Source: Verrucomicrobiota bacterium (GTDB taxonomy: Bacteria; Verrucomicrobiota; Verrucomicrobiia; Opitutales; Opitutaceae). Taken from it: a stretch of DNA of 5,568 nucleotides. Below, piece after piece: positions 1-5,568 of this stretch. A program made the position numbers and the translations under genes. Within the stretch, counting starts at the first letter, position 1. Each line of letters starts with the position of its first letter. The stretch is from assembly GCA_023430565.1 (NCBI GenBank), contig JAEZAD010000044.1, positions 1-5,568 of the forward strand. The letters run 5' to 3'. The notes below the pieces were generated by a model that was not told where the DNA came from, ran no database searches, and saw nothing but the letters and a program-made list of their open reading frames with translations.

Positions 1-1805
1 GCCGAAAGGGCGAGCAGATCGTGAAGATGAACCACGCCGCCGTCGACGCCGCCCTCGCCGGCCTGCGCGAAGTGTCCATCCCCGCCGCGCCCGACGCCGA
101 CGCCCACGTCACCGTCCCGCCCGCCTATCACGGCGCCTCCGAGTTCGTCCGCACCGTCACCGCGAAACTCCTCGCCAACCAGGGCGACCTCATGCCCGTC
201 AGCGCCATGCCGCTCGATGGCTGCTGGCCCACCGGCACCGCGCGTTTCGAAAAGCGCAACATCGCCCTCGAAATCCCCGTCTGGGATCCCGCGATCTGCA
301 TCCAGTGCAACAAGTGCGTCATGGTCTGCCCCCACGCCGCCATCCGCGCCAAATTCGTCGAACCCGCCGCGCTCGAATCCGCCCCGGAGAGCTTCCTCTC
401 GACCAATTTCAAATCCACCGAATTCCCCGGCCAGCGCTACACCCTCCAGGTCGCCCCCGAGGATTGCACCGGTTGCACCATCTGCGTCCAGGTCTGCCCC
501 GCAAAGGACAAAACCAACCCGCGCCACAAGGCCATCGACATGGCCCCGCAGGAGCCGCTCCTCGCCGCGCAACGCAACAACTGGGACTTCTTCACGCAGC
601 TCCCCGACCCCGATCGCACGAAGATCGACACCTCCACCGTCAAAGCCGCGCAGTTCCTCGCGCCACTCATGGAGTTCTCCGGCGCATGCTCCGGCTGCGG
701 CGAGACGCCCTACATCAAACTCCTGACCCAGCTCTTCGGCGATCGCCTCATGGTCGCCAACGCCACCGGCTGCTCCTCGATCTACGGCGGCAATCTTCCG
801 ACCACGCCCTACTGCTCCGACGCCAACGGTCGCGGCCCCGCCTGGGCCAACTCCCTCTTCGAGGACAACGCCGAATTCGGCCTCGGCCTCCACCTCGCCG
901 TCGAACAACGCGCCCGCACCGCCCGCGAGCTCCTCGTCAAACTCACCCTGAAACTCGGCGAAGACCTCGCGAGCCAGCTCCTCGCCGCCGACCAGTCCAC
1001 CGAGTCCGGCATCGCCGCCCAACGCGAACGCGTCGTCGCCCTCCGCGCCCGACTCTCGCAACTGCGCGACGATCCTCTCGCCAAACGGCTCGACGCCCTC
1101 GCCGACGACCTCGTCAAGAAAACCACCTGGATCGTCGGCGGCGACGGCTGGGCCTACGACATCGGCTACGGCGGCCTCGACCACGTCCTCGCCTCCGGCG
1201 CCAATGTCAAAGTCCTCGTCCTCGACACCGAGGTCTACTCCAACACCGGCGGCCAATCCTCCAAATCCACGCCGATGGGCGCCGTCGCCAAGTTCGCCGC
1301 CGGCGGCAAGGGCGTCGCGAAAAAGGATCTCGCGCTCATCGCCATGCAATACGGCCACGTCTACGTCGCCCGCGTCGCCTTCGGCGCGAAAGACAGCCAG
1401 ACGCTCCAGGCCCTTCGCGAAGCCGAAGCCTACAACGGCCCCGCACTCGTCATCGCCTACTCGCACTGCATCGCCCACGGCTACCCGCTGCACCTCGGCC
1501 TCGAGCAGCAGAAACTCGCCGTCGACACCGGCTACTGGCCGCTCTTCCGCTACGACCCGCGCCTCGCGGCGAAAGGCGAGCACGCCTTCAAGCTCGATTC
1601 CGCCCCGCCGAAGCAGGACCTGTCGAAATTCACCGCCAACGAATCCCGTTTCGGCATCCTGAAAAACATCGCGCCCGCCCGCGCCGACGAACTCGCCACC
1701 CAGGCCCAGGCCTACGTCCGCGAGCACTACGCGCTCTACCAACGCCTCGCCGCGCCTGCCTCGAAACCGGACACCAACGGCACGCCCAAACCGCCCGCCA
1801 ACTGA
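1..1805 (+). CDS. nifJ: Pyruvate:ferredoxin (flavodoxin) oxidoreductase, C-terminal half (5' end outside window)
   Basis: Oxidatively decarboxylates pyruvate with CoA to acetyl-CoA and CO2, passing electrons to ferredoxin or flavodoxin in the cytoplasm. The frame is already open at base 3 and reads RKGEQIVKMNHAAVDAAL, a typical internal NifJ segment, so the GTG at 21 is not the start. About 600 residues are present; the family is usually near 1170-1200, so roughly the N-terminal half (pyrimidine-binding, CoA and transketolase-like domains) is missing upstream. Two 4Fe-4S motifs of form CxxCxxCxxxCP are visible at 297-332 (CIQCNKCVMVCP) and 465-500 (CTGCTICVQVCP). The C-terminal TPP domain has the proximal-cluster cysteines in CSGCGETPY (from 687), TGCSSIYGG (Cys at 771) and SHCIAHG (Cys at 1467). 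The TPP/Mg signature is GDGWAYD (from 1140) followed by SNTGGQ. No expected residue is missing. The tail (PASKPDTNGTPKPPAN) is low-complexity. The stop is TGA 1803-1805. Identification is firm; which carrier it uses cannot be read here. Confidence 0.97.
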   Translation, partial: RKGEQIVKMNHAAVDAALAGLREVSIPAAPDADAHVTVPPAYHGASEFVRTVTAKLLANQGDLMPVSAMPLDGCWPTGTARFEKRNIALEIPVWDPAICIQCNKCVMVCPHAAIRAKFVEPAALESAPESFLSTNFKSTEFPGQRYTLQVAPEDCTGCTICVQVCPAKDKTNPRHKAIDMAPQEPLLAAQRNNWDFFTQLPDPDRTKIDTSTVKAAQFLAPLMEFSGACSGCGETPYIKLLTQLFGDRLMVANATGCSSIYGGNLPTTPYCSDANGRGPAWANSLFEDNAEFGLGLHLAVEQRARTARELLVKLTLKLGEDLASQLLAADQSTESGIAAQRERVVALRARLSQLRDDPLAKRLDALADDLVKKTTWIVGGDGWAYDIGYGGLDHVLASGANVKVLVLDTEVYSNTGGQSSKSTPMGAVAKFAAGGKGVAKKDLALIAMQYGHVYVARVAFGAKDSQTLQALREAEAYNGPALVIAYSHCIAHGYPLHLGLEQQKLAVDTGYWPLFRYDPRLAAKGEHAFKLDSAPPKQDLSKFTANESRFGILKNIAPARADELATQAQAYVREHYALYQRLAAPASKPDTNGTPKPPAN

Positions 1806-1806
1806 T

Positions 1807-1838
1807 TCGTTCTCGTTCTCGTAATCGTTCTCGTTCTC
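1807..1838. repeat. 14-bp tandem-like direct repeat TCGTTCTCGTTCTC
   Basis: Two perfect copies of TCGTTCTCGTTCTC occur at 1807-1820 and 1825-1838, separated by GTAA and starting one base after the nifJ stop codon. Each copy is itself a doubled TCGTTC-type unit, so the stretch is a small hierarchical repeat. It forms the left side of the larger inverted repeat in this gap. The pyrimidine-rich composition differs sharply from the GCC/CTC-dominated coding DNA on both sides. Confidence 0.85.
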
Positions 1839-1894
1839 TCGCCAGGCGCGTTTTCGCACCGCCCCTGAATCCGAGAACGATAAAGAGAACGAGA
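1811..1894. repeat. Imperfect inverted repeat of GAGAACGA type (REP/MITE-like palindrome)
   Basis: The left arm 1811-1833 and right arm 1872-1894 are reverse complements at 21 of 23 positions by hand alignment, around a 38-base loop. The two mismatches lie together in the middle of the arms (GTA on the left opposite the complement of AAA on the right). No T-run follows the right arm, so it does not look like an intrinsic terminator, although the RNA could still fold into a long hairpin between nifJ and the next gene. I recall similar GAGAACGA strings scattered between genes in Opitutaceae-type genomes, which would make it a dispersed REP-like element; this window holds only one copy. No transposase or REP-associated nuclease is nearby. 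Confidence 0.8.
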
Positions 1895-1920
1895 TCCCCA
1901 TCTGCGAACTCCACCTCGCC

Positions 1921-2910
1921 ATGAATCTCTCCACCTCCTACCTCGGCCTCCATCTCAGCAATCCGCTCGTCGTCGGCGCCTCGCCGTTCTGTGACAACCT
2001 TCACGTCGCCGGCCAGCTCCAGGACGCCGGCGCCGCCGCCATCGTCATGCGCTCGCTCTTCGAGGAGCAGATCGACGCCGAGCAGCGCGCCCTCTTCCGC
2101 GCCGAGGAAAACACGGAGAGTTTTTCCGAAGCCCCCTCCTTCTTCCCGCGCGTCGAGGAATACCAGCTCACGCCCGATCACTACCTCCGCCAGCTCGAGC
2201 ACCTGAAATCCGCCCTCACCATCCCCGTCATCGCCTCGCTCAACGGCACCCGCCCCGGCGGCTGGATCGATTACGCCCGCCGCATGGAGTCTGCCGGCGC
2301 CGATGCCCTCGAGCTCAACCTCTACCAGCTCGTCACCGATCCCAACCTCCCGGCCGACGAGGTCGAAGCCGCACTCCTCGAAACCGTCCGCAGCGTTGTA
2401 TCCTTTGTTCGCATACCGGTCGCCGTGAAACTCTCGCCGTTTCACACCTCGCTGCCCAACTTCACCCGCGAGCTCGAGCAGGTCGGCGCCGCCGGCATCG
2501 TGCTCTTCAACCGCTTCTATCAACCCGATTTCAACCTCGAGGATCTCGGGACCGAATCCTCCCTCCGCCTTTCCGACTCGAGCGAGCTCCTCCTTCGCCT
2601 GCGCTGGCTCGGCATCCTCTCGCCCCAGCTCAAGGCCTCCCTCGCCGCCAGCGGCGGCGCCCACACCGCCGAGGATATCGTCAAGGCCCTCCTCGCCGGC
2701 GCCGACTGCGTGCAGCTCGTATCCGTTTTGCTGAAACACGGCCCGCGCATCCTCTCCACCCTGCTCGATAACTTGCGCCGCTGGATGCAGGAACACGACT
2801 ACACCAGCGTCGCCGAATTCCGCGGCGCCTTGAATCACCGCCGCTGCCCCGACCCCGCCGCCCTCGAACGCGCCAACTACGTCCGCATCCTGCAAAGTTG
2901 GAGGCTCTGA
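1921..2910 (+). CDS. Dihydroorotate dehydrogenase-like FMN protein lacking the SCPN catalytic loop
   Basis: This 329-residue FMN TIM-barrel protein resembles class 1 dihydroorotate dehydrogenases (COG0167; the 'dihydroorotate dehydrogenase-like protein' group). The family N-terminus is clear (MNLSTSYLGLHLSNPLVVGASPF), supporting the ATG at 1921 even though no Shine-Dalgarno precedes it. FMN-site features include AVKLSPF with Lys170, NRFYQPD at 197-203, ASGGAH at 243-248 and the phosphate-binding strand GADCVQLVSVLLKHG at 260-274. Where true class 1 enzymes have ELNxSCPN with the catalytic Cys, this protein reads ELNLYQLVTDPN (131-142), so the catalytic base is absent. There is no N-terminal quinone-binding helix and no pyrK partner. 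Genes of this subgroup often sit beside nifJ, as I recall, suggesting a redox role tied to pyruvate oxidation, but the substrate is unknown. Its end abuts the response-regulator gene, implying co-transcription. Confidence 0.92.
   Translation: MNLSTSYLGLHLSNPLVVGASPFCDNLHVAGQLQDAGAAAIVMRSLFEEQIDAEQRALFRAEENTESFSEAPSFFPRVEEYQLTPDHYLRQLEHLKSALTIPVIASLNGTRPGGWIDYARRMESAGADALELNLYQLVTDPNLPADEVEAALLETVRSVVSFVRIPVAVKLSPFHTSLPNFTRELEQVGAAGIVLFNRFYQPDFNLEDLGTESSLRLSDSSELLLRLRWLGILSPQLKASLAASGGAHTAEDIVKALLAGADCVQLVSVLLKHGPRILSTLLDNLRRWMQEHDYTSVAEFRGALNHRRCPDPAALERANYVRILQSWRL
2900..2904 (+). promoter_or_regulatory. Shine-Dalgarno GGAGG fixing a GTG start at 2913
   Basis: GGAGG lies inside the last codons of the upstream flavoprotein gene, 8 bases before GTG 2913. 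It decides the start of the regulator gene: the in-frame TTG at 2898 overlaps this ribosome site itself and so cannot use it. The upstream stop TGA (2908-2910) falls between the site and the start, an arrangement typical of translational coupling. It is the only strong Shine-Dalgarno seen at any start in this window. Confidence 0.75.
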
Positions 2911-2912
2911 GC

Positions 2913-3674
2913 GTGTTCAACGACTACGCGTCCCCTCCGACCGCAACCCTCCCGCCACCCGCCGTCGTTCAGGACACCCACGAGCGCATCCTCCTCGCCG
3001 TCGGCGATGCCCGCCTCCGCCCCCTGCTCGTCGATCTGCTCACCGGCCAGGGCTATCGCATTCTCGAAGCGGGCGACCAAGCCCAGGCCTTCGACATCGC
3101 CCTCCACCGCCACCCGCCGCTCGCCATTTTCGATCTCTCGGATTTCGACGCCGCCGCCCTGCTGCCGCGCCTGCGCGACCATCACGCGACCGTCGCCATC
3201 CTCGTCCTCGCGCCCGACGACGACGCCCGTCACCGCATCGACTGCCTCACCCGCGGCGCCGACGACTGTCTCGGCCAGCCGTTCCACCCGGCCGAATTGC
3301 TCGCACGCGTCCGCGCGCTCCTGCGCCGCCAGGCCCCGCCCGTCCCCGCCTCGCCCCGCCTCGACCTCGACGACATCGTCATCGACCTCGAACGCATGAC
3401 CGTCCGGCGCCAGGGCGAACTCATCCGCCTCTCGCGCACCGAGTGCTCCATCCTCGACCTCCTCGCCAAGAATCGCGGCTTTCCCGTCAGTCGCACCCGC
3501 ATGCTCGACGTCGTCTGGGGCTACACCTACCTGCCCAACACCCGCACGCTCGATACGCACATCTGGCGCCTGCGCAAAAAACTCGGCGACACTGGCGACC
3601 ACCCCCGCTGGCTCGTCAACGTCCCCGGCGTCGGCTATCGCCTCGAAGCCGCCCGCACCACCGCCGCCGTCTGA
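2913..3674 (+). CDS. OmpR/PhoB-family response regulator with degenerate receiver domain
   Basis: This 253-residue cytoplasmic regulator starts at GTG 2913, chosen for the GGAGG 8 bases upstream and the 2-base gap after the preceding stop. After a Pro-rich leader of about 24 residues comes a receiver domain (about 25-138) ending in GADDCLGQPFHPAELLARVRALLRR. A winged-helix DNA-binding domain follows (about 149-246), with RLSRTECSILDLLAKN, the recognition-helix region TRTLDTHIWRLRKKLG and the terminal hairpin VNVPGVGYRLE. The output domain looks intact. In the receiver, Asp74 (IFDL) fits the phosphoacceptor, but the acidic pair is replaced by Val30-Gly31, the Thr/Ser of the LTA motif by Ala100, and the invariant Lys of KPF by Gln122; the loop after Asp74 is about two residues short. 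It may therefore act without conventional phosphorylation. No histidine kinase is adjacent. Targets are unknown; the next transcription unit is a candidate. Confidence 0.93.
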   Translation: MFNDYASPPTATLPPPAVVQDTHERILLAVGDARLRPLLVDLLTGQGYRILEAGDQAQAFDIALHRHPPLAIFDLSDFDAAALLPRLRDHHATVAILVLAPDDDARHRIDCLTRGADDCLGQPFHPAELLARVRALLRRQAPPVPASPRLDLDDIVIDLERMTVRRQGELIRLSRTECSILDLLAKNRGFPVSRTRMLDVVWGYTYLPNTRTLDTHIWRLRKKLGDTGDHPRWLVNVPGVGYRLEAARTTAAV

Positions 3675-3699
3675 GTCGCGGCGCACTCCCCATCTCGCC

Positions 3700-3725
3700 G
3701 GGCGGGTCTTCGACCCGCCCTTTTT
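3700..3725 (+). terminator. Rho-independent terminator after the response regulator
   Basis: A perfect 9-bp stem, GGGCGGGTC (3700-3708) with GACCCGCCC (3712-3720), closes on a TTC loop and is followed at once by TTTTT (3721-3725) and a second short T-rich stretch. It lies 26 bases past the regulator stop and acts on + strand transcription. It separates the nifJ-flavoprotein-regulator unit from the outer-membrane protein unit. The minus-strand side has no T-run, so it appears unidirectional. Confidence 0.92.
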
Positions 3726-3838
3726 CGTTTTCCGCCGCCTCCGAGGGAAACACCTGAGGTCGTTCGGCCATAGCCCTCTCGGTCGATTATGGCGTATCTC
3801 GTTCTTTGTATCCGCCATCTGAATGCGTTCGGCGGTTT

Positions 3839-3856
3839 GTGACAGCTTCGTGACTG
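3839..3856 (-). promoter_or_regulatory. Candidate OmpR/PhoB-type operator (7-bp direct repeats, 11-bp spacing)
   Basis: On the + strand GTGACAG (3839-3845), CTTC, GTGACTG (3850-3856) form two heptamers matching at 6 of 7 positions with an 11-bp period. Read on the minus strand this is CAGTCAC-GAAG-CTGTCAC, close to the enterobacterial Pho box layout of CTGTCA-type heptamers with a 4-base spacer. It lies between a PhoB-family regulator gene and an envelope module whose second gene is PstS-like, upstream of a TACAAT box. Against it, the orientation is opposite to that of E. coli Pho boxes relative to the downstream gene, and one such repeat could arise by chance. Confidence 0.4.
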
Positions 3857-3879
3857 AGGAGTCCTCGCGCAGGCGCCGA

Positions 3880-3885
3880 TACAAT
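3880..3885 (+). promoter_or_regulatory. Possible -10 box (TACAAT) for the outer-membrane protein gene
   Basis: TACAAT matches the sigma-70 -10 consensus at 5 of 6 bases and lies in the 226-bp leader between the terminator and the ATG at 3952. No good TTGACA-like -35 is present at 16-18 bases upstream, which would fit an activator-dependent promoter using the direct repeat at 3839-3856. The implied start near 3892 would leave a leader of about 60 bases. The rest of the leader (3726-3951) holds only weak 6-bp inverted repeats and no recognisable RNA gene. Confidence 0.3.
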
Positions 3886-3951
3886 GCACGCCGACAGCGC
3901 AATGCGGGTTCACTTCCCCCGCGATGACGACGGCAAACAAACTACCCAACT

Positions 3952-5196
3952 ATGAATCCCGATCGCTCCTCATCGCCCAACGTCGGCCGCCGCCTCGCCT
4001 GCGCCGCTCTCGCGCTCGCGCTGCTGTCCAGCGCCTCCGCCGCCGTCACTTGGAAAAACATCCAAATCGGCGGCTTCGTGAGCCAGGGCTACCTCGCCAA
4101 CGACGGCCACAACGACTATCTCGGCGACACCAGCGAGGGCACGTTCGACTTCCGCGAATACGCGCTCAACGCCTCCTGGTCCAAGGGCAAGTTCCGCATC
4201 GGCGCGCAGGCCTTCGGCCAGGAACTCGGCAAATACGGCAACGACAAAATCGACCTCGATTGGGGTGTCGTCGACTACCAGGCCACCCAGTGGTTCGGCC
4301 TCCGCGCCGGCCGCGTCAAGATGCCCCGCGGCCTCTACAACGAAGCCCTCGACGTCGATTCCGTGCGCCCGTTCGTCCTCCTTCCGCAGAGCGTTTACGA
4401 CGCCCGCCTCCGCGACTTCAACAGCGCCTTCAACGGCGGCATGGTCTACGGCAACATCAGCCTGAAGAGCCTCGGCAGCGTCGACTACCGCGTCTTCATG
4501 GGCGAGATCCCGATCTCCACCGAGTCCGGCGCCAGCGACTATTTCAACAACGACGCCCCGCACCCGAACGCCCGCATGGGCATGGACTCCATCGTCGGCG
4601 GCTCGCTCTTCTGGAACACCCCCGTCTCCGGCCTCCGCGTCGGCTACTCCTACAGCGCCTTCAACGACTTCTTCGCCGACCGCAGCGTCCTGTTCCCCGC
4701 TTGGGACATTTATCCGGAGATGCTCCTGATCATGTATAAGGCCACCCCGCGCTACCATCGCGACCTCCTCTCCGCCGAATACGTCACCGGCGACTGGGTC
4801 TTCGCCGCCGAAGTGGGCTGGGAAACCACCAAATACGACATCGGCATGTATGAGTTTCCCGACGTCATGAGCCGCTTCGCGTTCGACAGCTTCTACGGCT
4901 ACGTCTCCGCCGCCCGCCGCCTCAACGACCGCTTCGAAGTCGGCACCTACTACAGCTACTCGATCGACCAGCAGGACACGATCCTCGGCGAGCCCTTCCC
5001 CATCCAGGACCTGATCCAGGAAGACATCGCCGTCAGCCTCCGCTACGACGCCACCGAGCGCCTCGTCCTCAAGGCCGAAGTCCACTTCATGCAGGGCGCC
5101 GGCAAGCTCTTCGATCTCCCGTCGAAGCCGCAGCCCACCGCTCTCCGCGACGACTCGTGGATGCTGTTCGCCGCCAAGGCCACCTTCTCGTTCTGA
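3952..5196 (+). CDS. Outer-membrane beta-barrel (porin-like) protein
   Basis: This 414-residue protein is predicted to be exported and inserted in the outer membrane. The N-terminus has Arg13-Arg14, a hydrophobic core (LACAALALALLSS) and a likely signal-peptidase site after SASA (about residue 30). The mature chain shows alternating, aromatic-rich strands with Gly/Asn/Asp turns, beginning NIQIGGFVSQGYLAND and FDFREYALNASWS, then LRAGRVKMPRGLYNEALDVDSVRPFVLLPQSVY. It ends in WMLFAAKATFSF, a terminal Phe strand typical of BAM substrates. The IGGFxSQGY, FDFRE.ALNASW and GRVK.P.GLYNE..DV...RP..LLPQS blocks resemble, from memory, a proteobacterial family of porin-like proteins encoded beside PstS-like proteins and signalling genes. 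ATG 3952 is the only start giving a full signal peptide, and there is no Shine-Dalgarno. It follows a terminator, so it heads its own unit, with the PstS-like gene 28 bases downstream. Substrate unknown; phosphate or another anion is a guess. Confidence 0.85.
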   Translation: MNPDRSSSPNVGRRLACAALALALLSSASAAVTWKNIQIGGFVSQGYLANDGHNDYLGDTSEGTFDFREYALNASWSKGKFRIGAQAFGQELGKYGNDKIDLDWGVVDYQATQWFGLRAGRVKMPRGLYNEALDVDSVRPFVLLPQSVYDARLRDFNSAFNGGMVYGNISLKSLGSVDYRVFMGEIPISTESGASDYFNNDAPHPNARMGMDSIVGGSLFWNTPVSGLRVGYSYSAFNDFFADRSVLFPAWDIYPEMLLIMYKATPRYHRDLLSAEYVTGDWVFAAEVGWETTKYDIGMYEFPDVMSRFAFDSFYGYVSAARRLNDRFEVGTYYSYSIDQQDTILGEPFPIQDLIQEDIAVSLRYDATERLVLKAEVHFMQGAGKLFDLPSKPQPTALRDDSWMLFAAKATFSF

Positions 5197-5224
5197 GCCG
5201 CGCCGCAATCCTACACTGCGACCC

Positions 5225-5568
5225 ATGAAAACCCTCTCCTTCCTCGCCCTCGCCGCGGGCCTCGCGTTGGGCACCTCGCTCCACGCCGCGCCCGCCCTCG
5301 GCGGACATCCCGGCCTCAAAGGCCAGTCGCTCGACGCCGACGGCATCAAGGCCGTCCTCCTCGGCAAACGCGTCACGATCGGCGACGCCCGCGTCGTCCT
5401 CGTCATCGCCAAGTCGAGCGAGAATCAGGAAGCGTTCCTTAAAGCCCACGTCGCCATGACCACCAGCCAGTTTCAAAACCACTGGCGCCGTCTCTTCATG
5501 ACCGGCGGCGGCTCCGCGCCCAAGATCGTCGAGTCCGAAGCCGACGCCCTTAAGGTTGCCGCCGAAAC
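5225..5568 (+). CDS. Secreted PstS-like (phosphate ABC transporter substrate-binding-like) protein, 3' end outside window
   Basis: The first 114 residues are present and the frame stays open to the window end. A Sec signal peptide is clear: MKTL, a hydrophobic stretch (residues 5-16), and a cleavage site after SLHA (residue 21). The mature part has features of small PstS-like proteins: a LDADGIKAVLLGKRVTIGDARVVLVIAKSS block (36-65), matching the usual 'IFLGK...W.dG..i.pv....S' pattern, then QEAFLKAHVAMTTSQFQNHWRRLFMTGGGSAPKIVES (69-105), matching 'S..QF...W....FtG.g..P'. The family normally continues to about 140-150 residues with a PGAIGYI-like strand, which should lie just past the edge. 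It likely works in the periplasm, either binding an anion or sensing alongside the porin-like protein; no ABC permease or ATPase is visible. The start is the ATG 28 bases after the upstream stop, without a Shine-Dalgarno, and co-transcription is likely. Confidence 0.82.
   Translation, partial: MKTLSFLALAAGLALGTSLHAAPALGGHPGLKGQSLDADGIKAVLLGKRVTIGDARVVLVIAKSSENQEAFLKAHVAMTTSQFQNHWRRLFMTGGGSAPKIVESEADALKVAAE

Noticed and set aside
305..1924. 539-codon + strand open frame overlapping nifJ
   Set aside because: It is a shifted-frame shadow of nifJ: the translation is almost wholly Arg/Pro/His-rich low complexity, caused by GC-rich third positions, and shows no domain.
1630..2895. 421-codon minus-strand open frame opposite the flavoprotein gene
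   Set aside because: Gly/Ala/Glu/Val-rich antisense translation typical of strong C-ending codon bias on the other strand; it covers the repeat and two gene boundaries and has no recognisable motif.
3767..3818. Short inverted repeats in the leader (GCCATA/TATGGC and ATGGCG/CGCCAT)
   Set aside because: Stems of only 6 bp with 15-18-base loops that are mutually exclusive; expected by chance, and there is no riboswitch-like conserved core.
2877..3902. 341-codon minus-strand open frame opposite the response regulator
   Set aside because: It runs through the terminator and leader region and has biased antisense composition; the + strand frame has a full winged-helix domain.
3965..4044. Tat signal on the OMP because of Arg13-Arg14
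   Set aside because: The paired Arg lacks the full S/T-RR-x-F-L-K context, and outer-membrane barrels are Sec/BAM substrates; an ordinary Sec signal peptide explains it.
3924..4739. Possible alternative gene starting at ATG 3924 just upstream of the OMP start
   Set aside because: It is out of frame with the OMP gene and quickly becomes Arg/Pro/Leu-rich; the frame from 3952 gives a signal peptide and beta-barrel ending in Phe.
5188..5196. TCTCGTTCT at the OMP 3' end, and a similar stretch near 3797, as extra copies of the GAGAACGA repeat
   Set aside because: Only about 9 bases match and the 5188 copy is coding sequence; too short to call further repeat copies.
3970..5412. 480-codon minus-strand open frame opposite the OMP gene
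   Set aside because: Composition is Val/Ala/Glu/Gly-rich antisense shadow; it spans the OMP gene, its 3' gap and the start of the PstS-like gene, each of which is well supported on the + strand.

Overview
The window is high-GC DNA with an extreme preference for C or G at the third codon position. It has almost no intergenic space outside two short gaps, and all five genes lie on the + strand. Most starts lack a Shine-Dalgarno sequence, and a GAGAACGA-type palindromic repeat sits between two genes. That style, with a pyruvate:ferredoxin oxidoreductase and Sec-exported outer-membrane proteins, suggests a Gram-negative bacterium, most plausibly Verrucomicrobiota of the Opitutaceae type. The taxonomic call is inference from style and memory, not a search result.

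Region 1 (1-2910, central anaerobic metabolism). The window opens inside nifJ, the single-chain pyruvate:ferredoxin/flavodoxin oxidoreductase. The last 600 residues are present, carrying the two-cluster ferredoxin domain and the thiamine-diphosphate domain. A 115-bp gap follows, filled mostly by an imperfect 23-bp inverted repeat built from GAGAACGA/TCGTTCTC units. Next is a dihydroorotate-dehydrogenase-like flavoprotein that keeps the FMN barrel but has lost the SCPN catalytic loop, so it is probably not a pyrimidine enzyme.

Region 2 (2913-3725, regulator). Two bases after the flavoprotein stop, a GTG start preceded by GGAGG opens an OmpR/PhoB-family response regulator. Its DNA-binding domain looks intact, but its receiver lacks the acidic pair, the Thr/Ser and the Lys of the phosphorylation site. 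A strong rho-independent terminator (stem 3700-3720 plus T-run) ends this transcription unit.

Region 3 (3726-5568, envelope module). A 226-bp leader follows. It holds a TACAAT -10-like box and, upstream of it, two 7-bp direct repeats 11 bp apart with the geometry of a PhoB/OmpR-type operator. It precedes an outer-membrane beta-barrel protein with a signal peptide and terminal Phe. Twenty-eight bases later begins a small secreted PstS-like (phosphate ABC transporter substrate-binding-like) protein, cut by the window end. The pair looks like a two-gene envelope module, possibly for phosphate or another anion, and the adjacent OmpR-type regulator is a candidate controller. That last link is inference.
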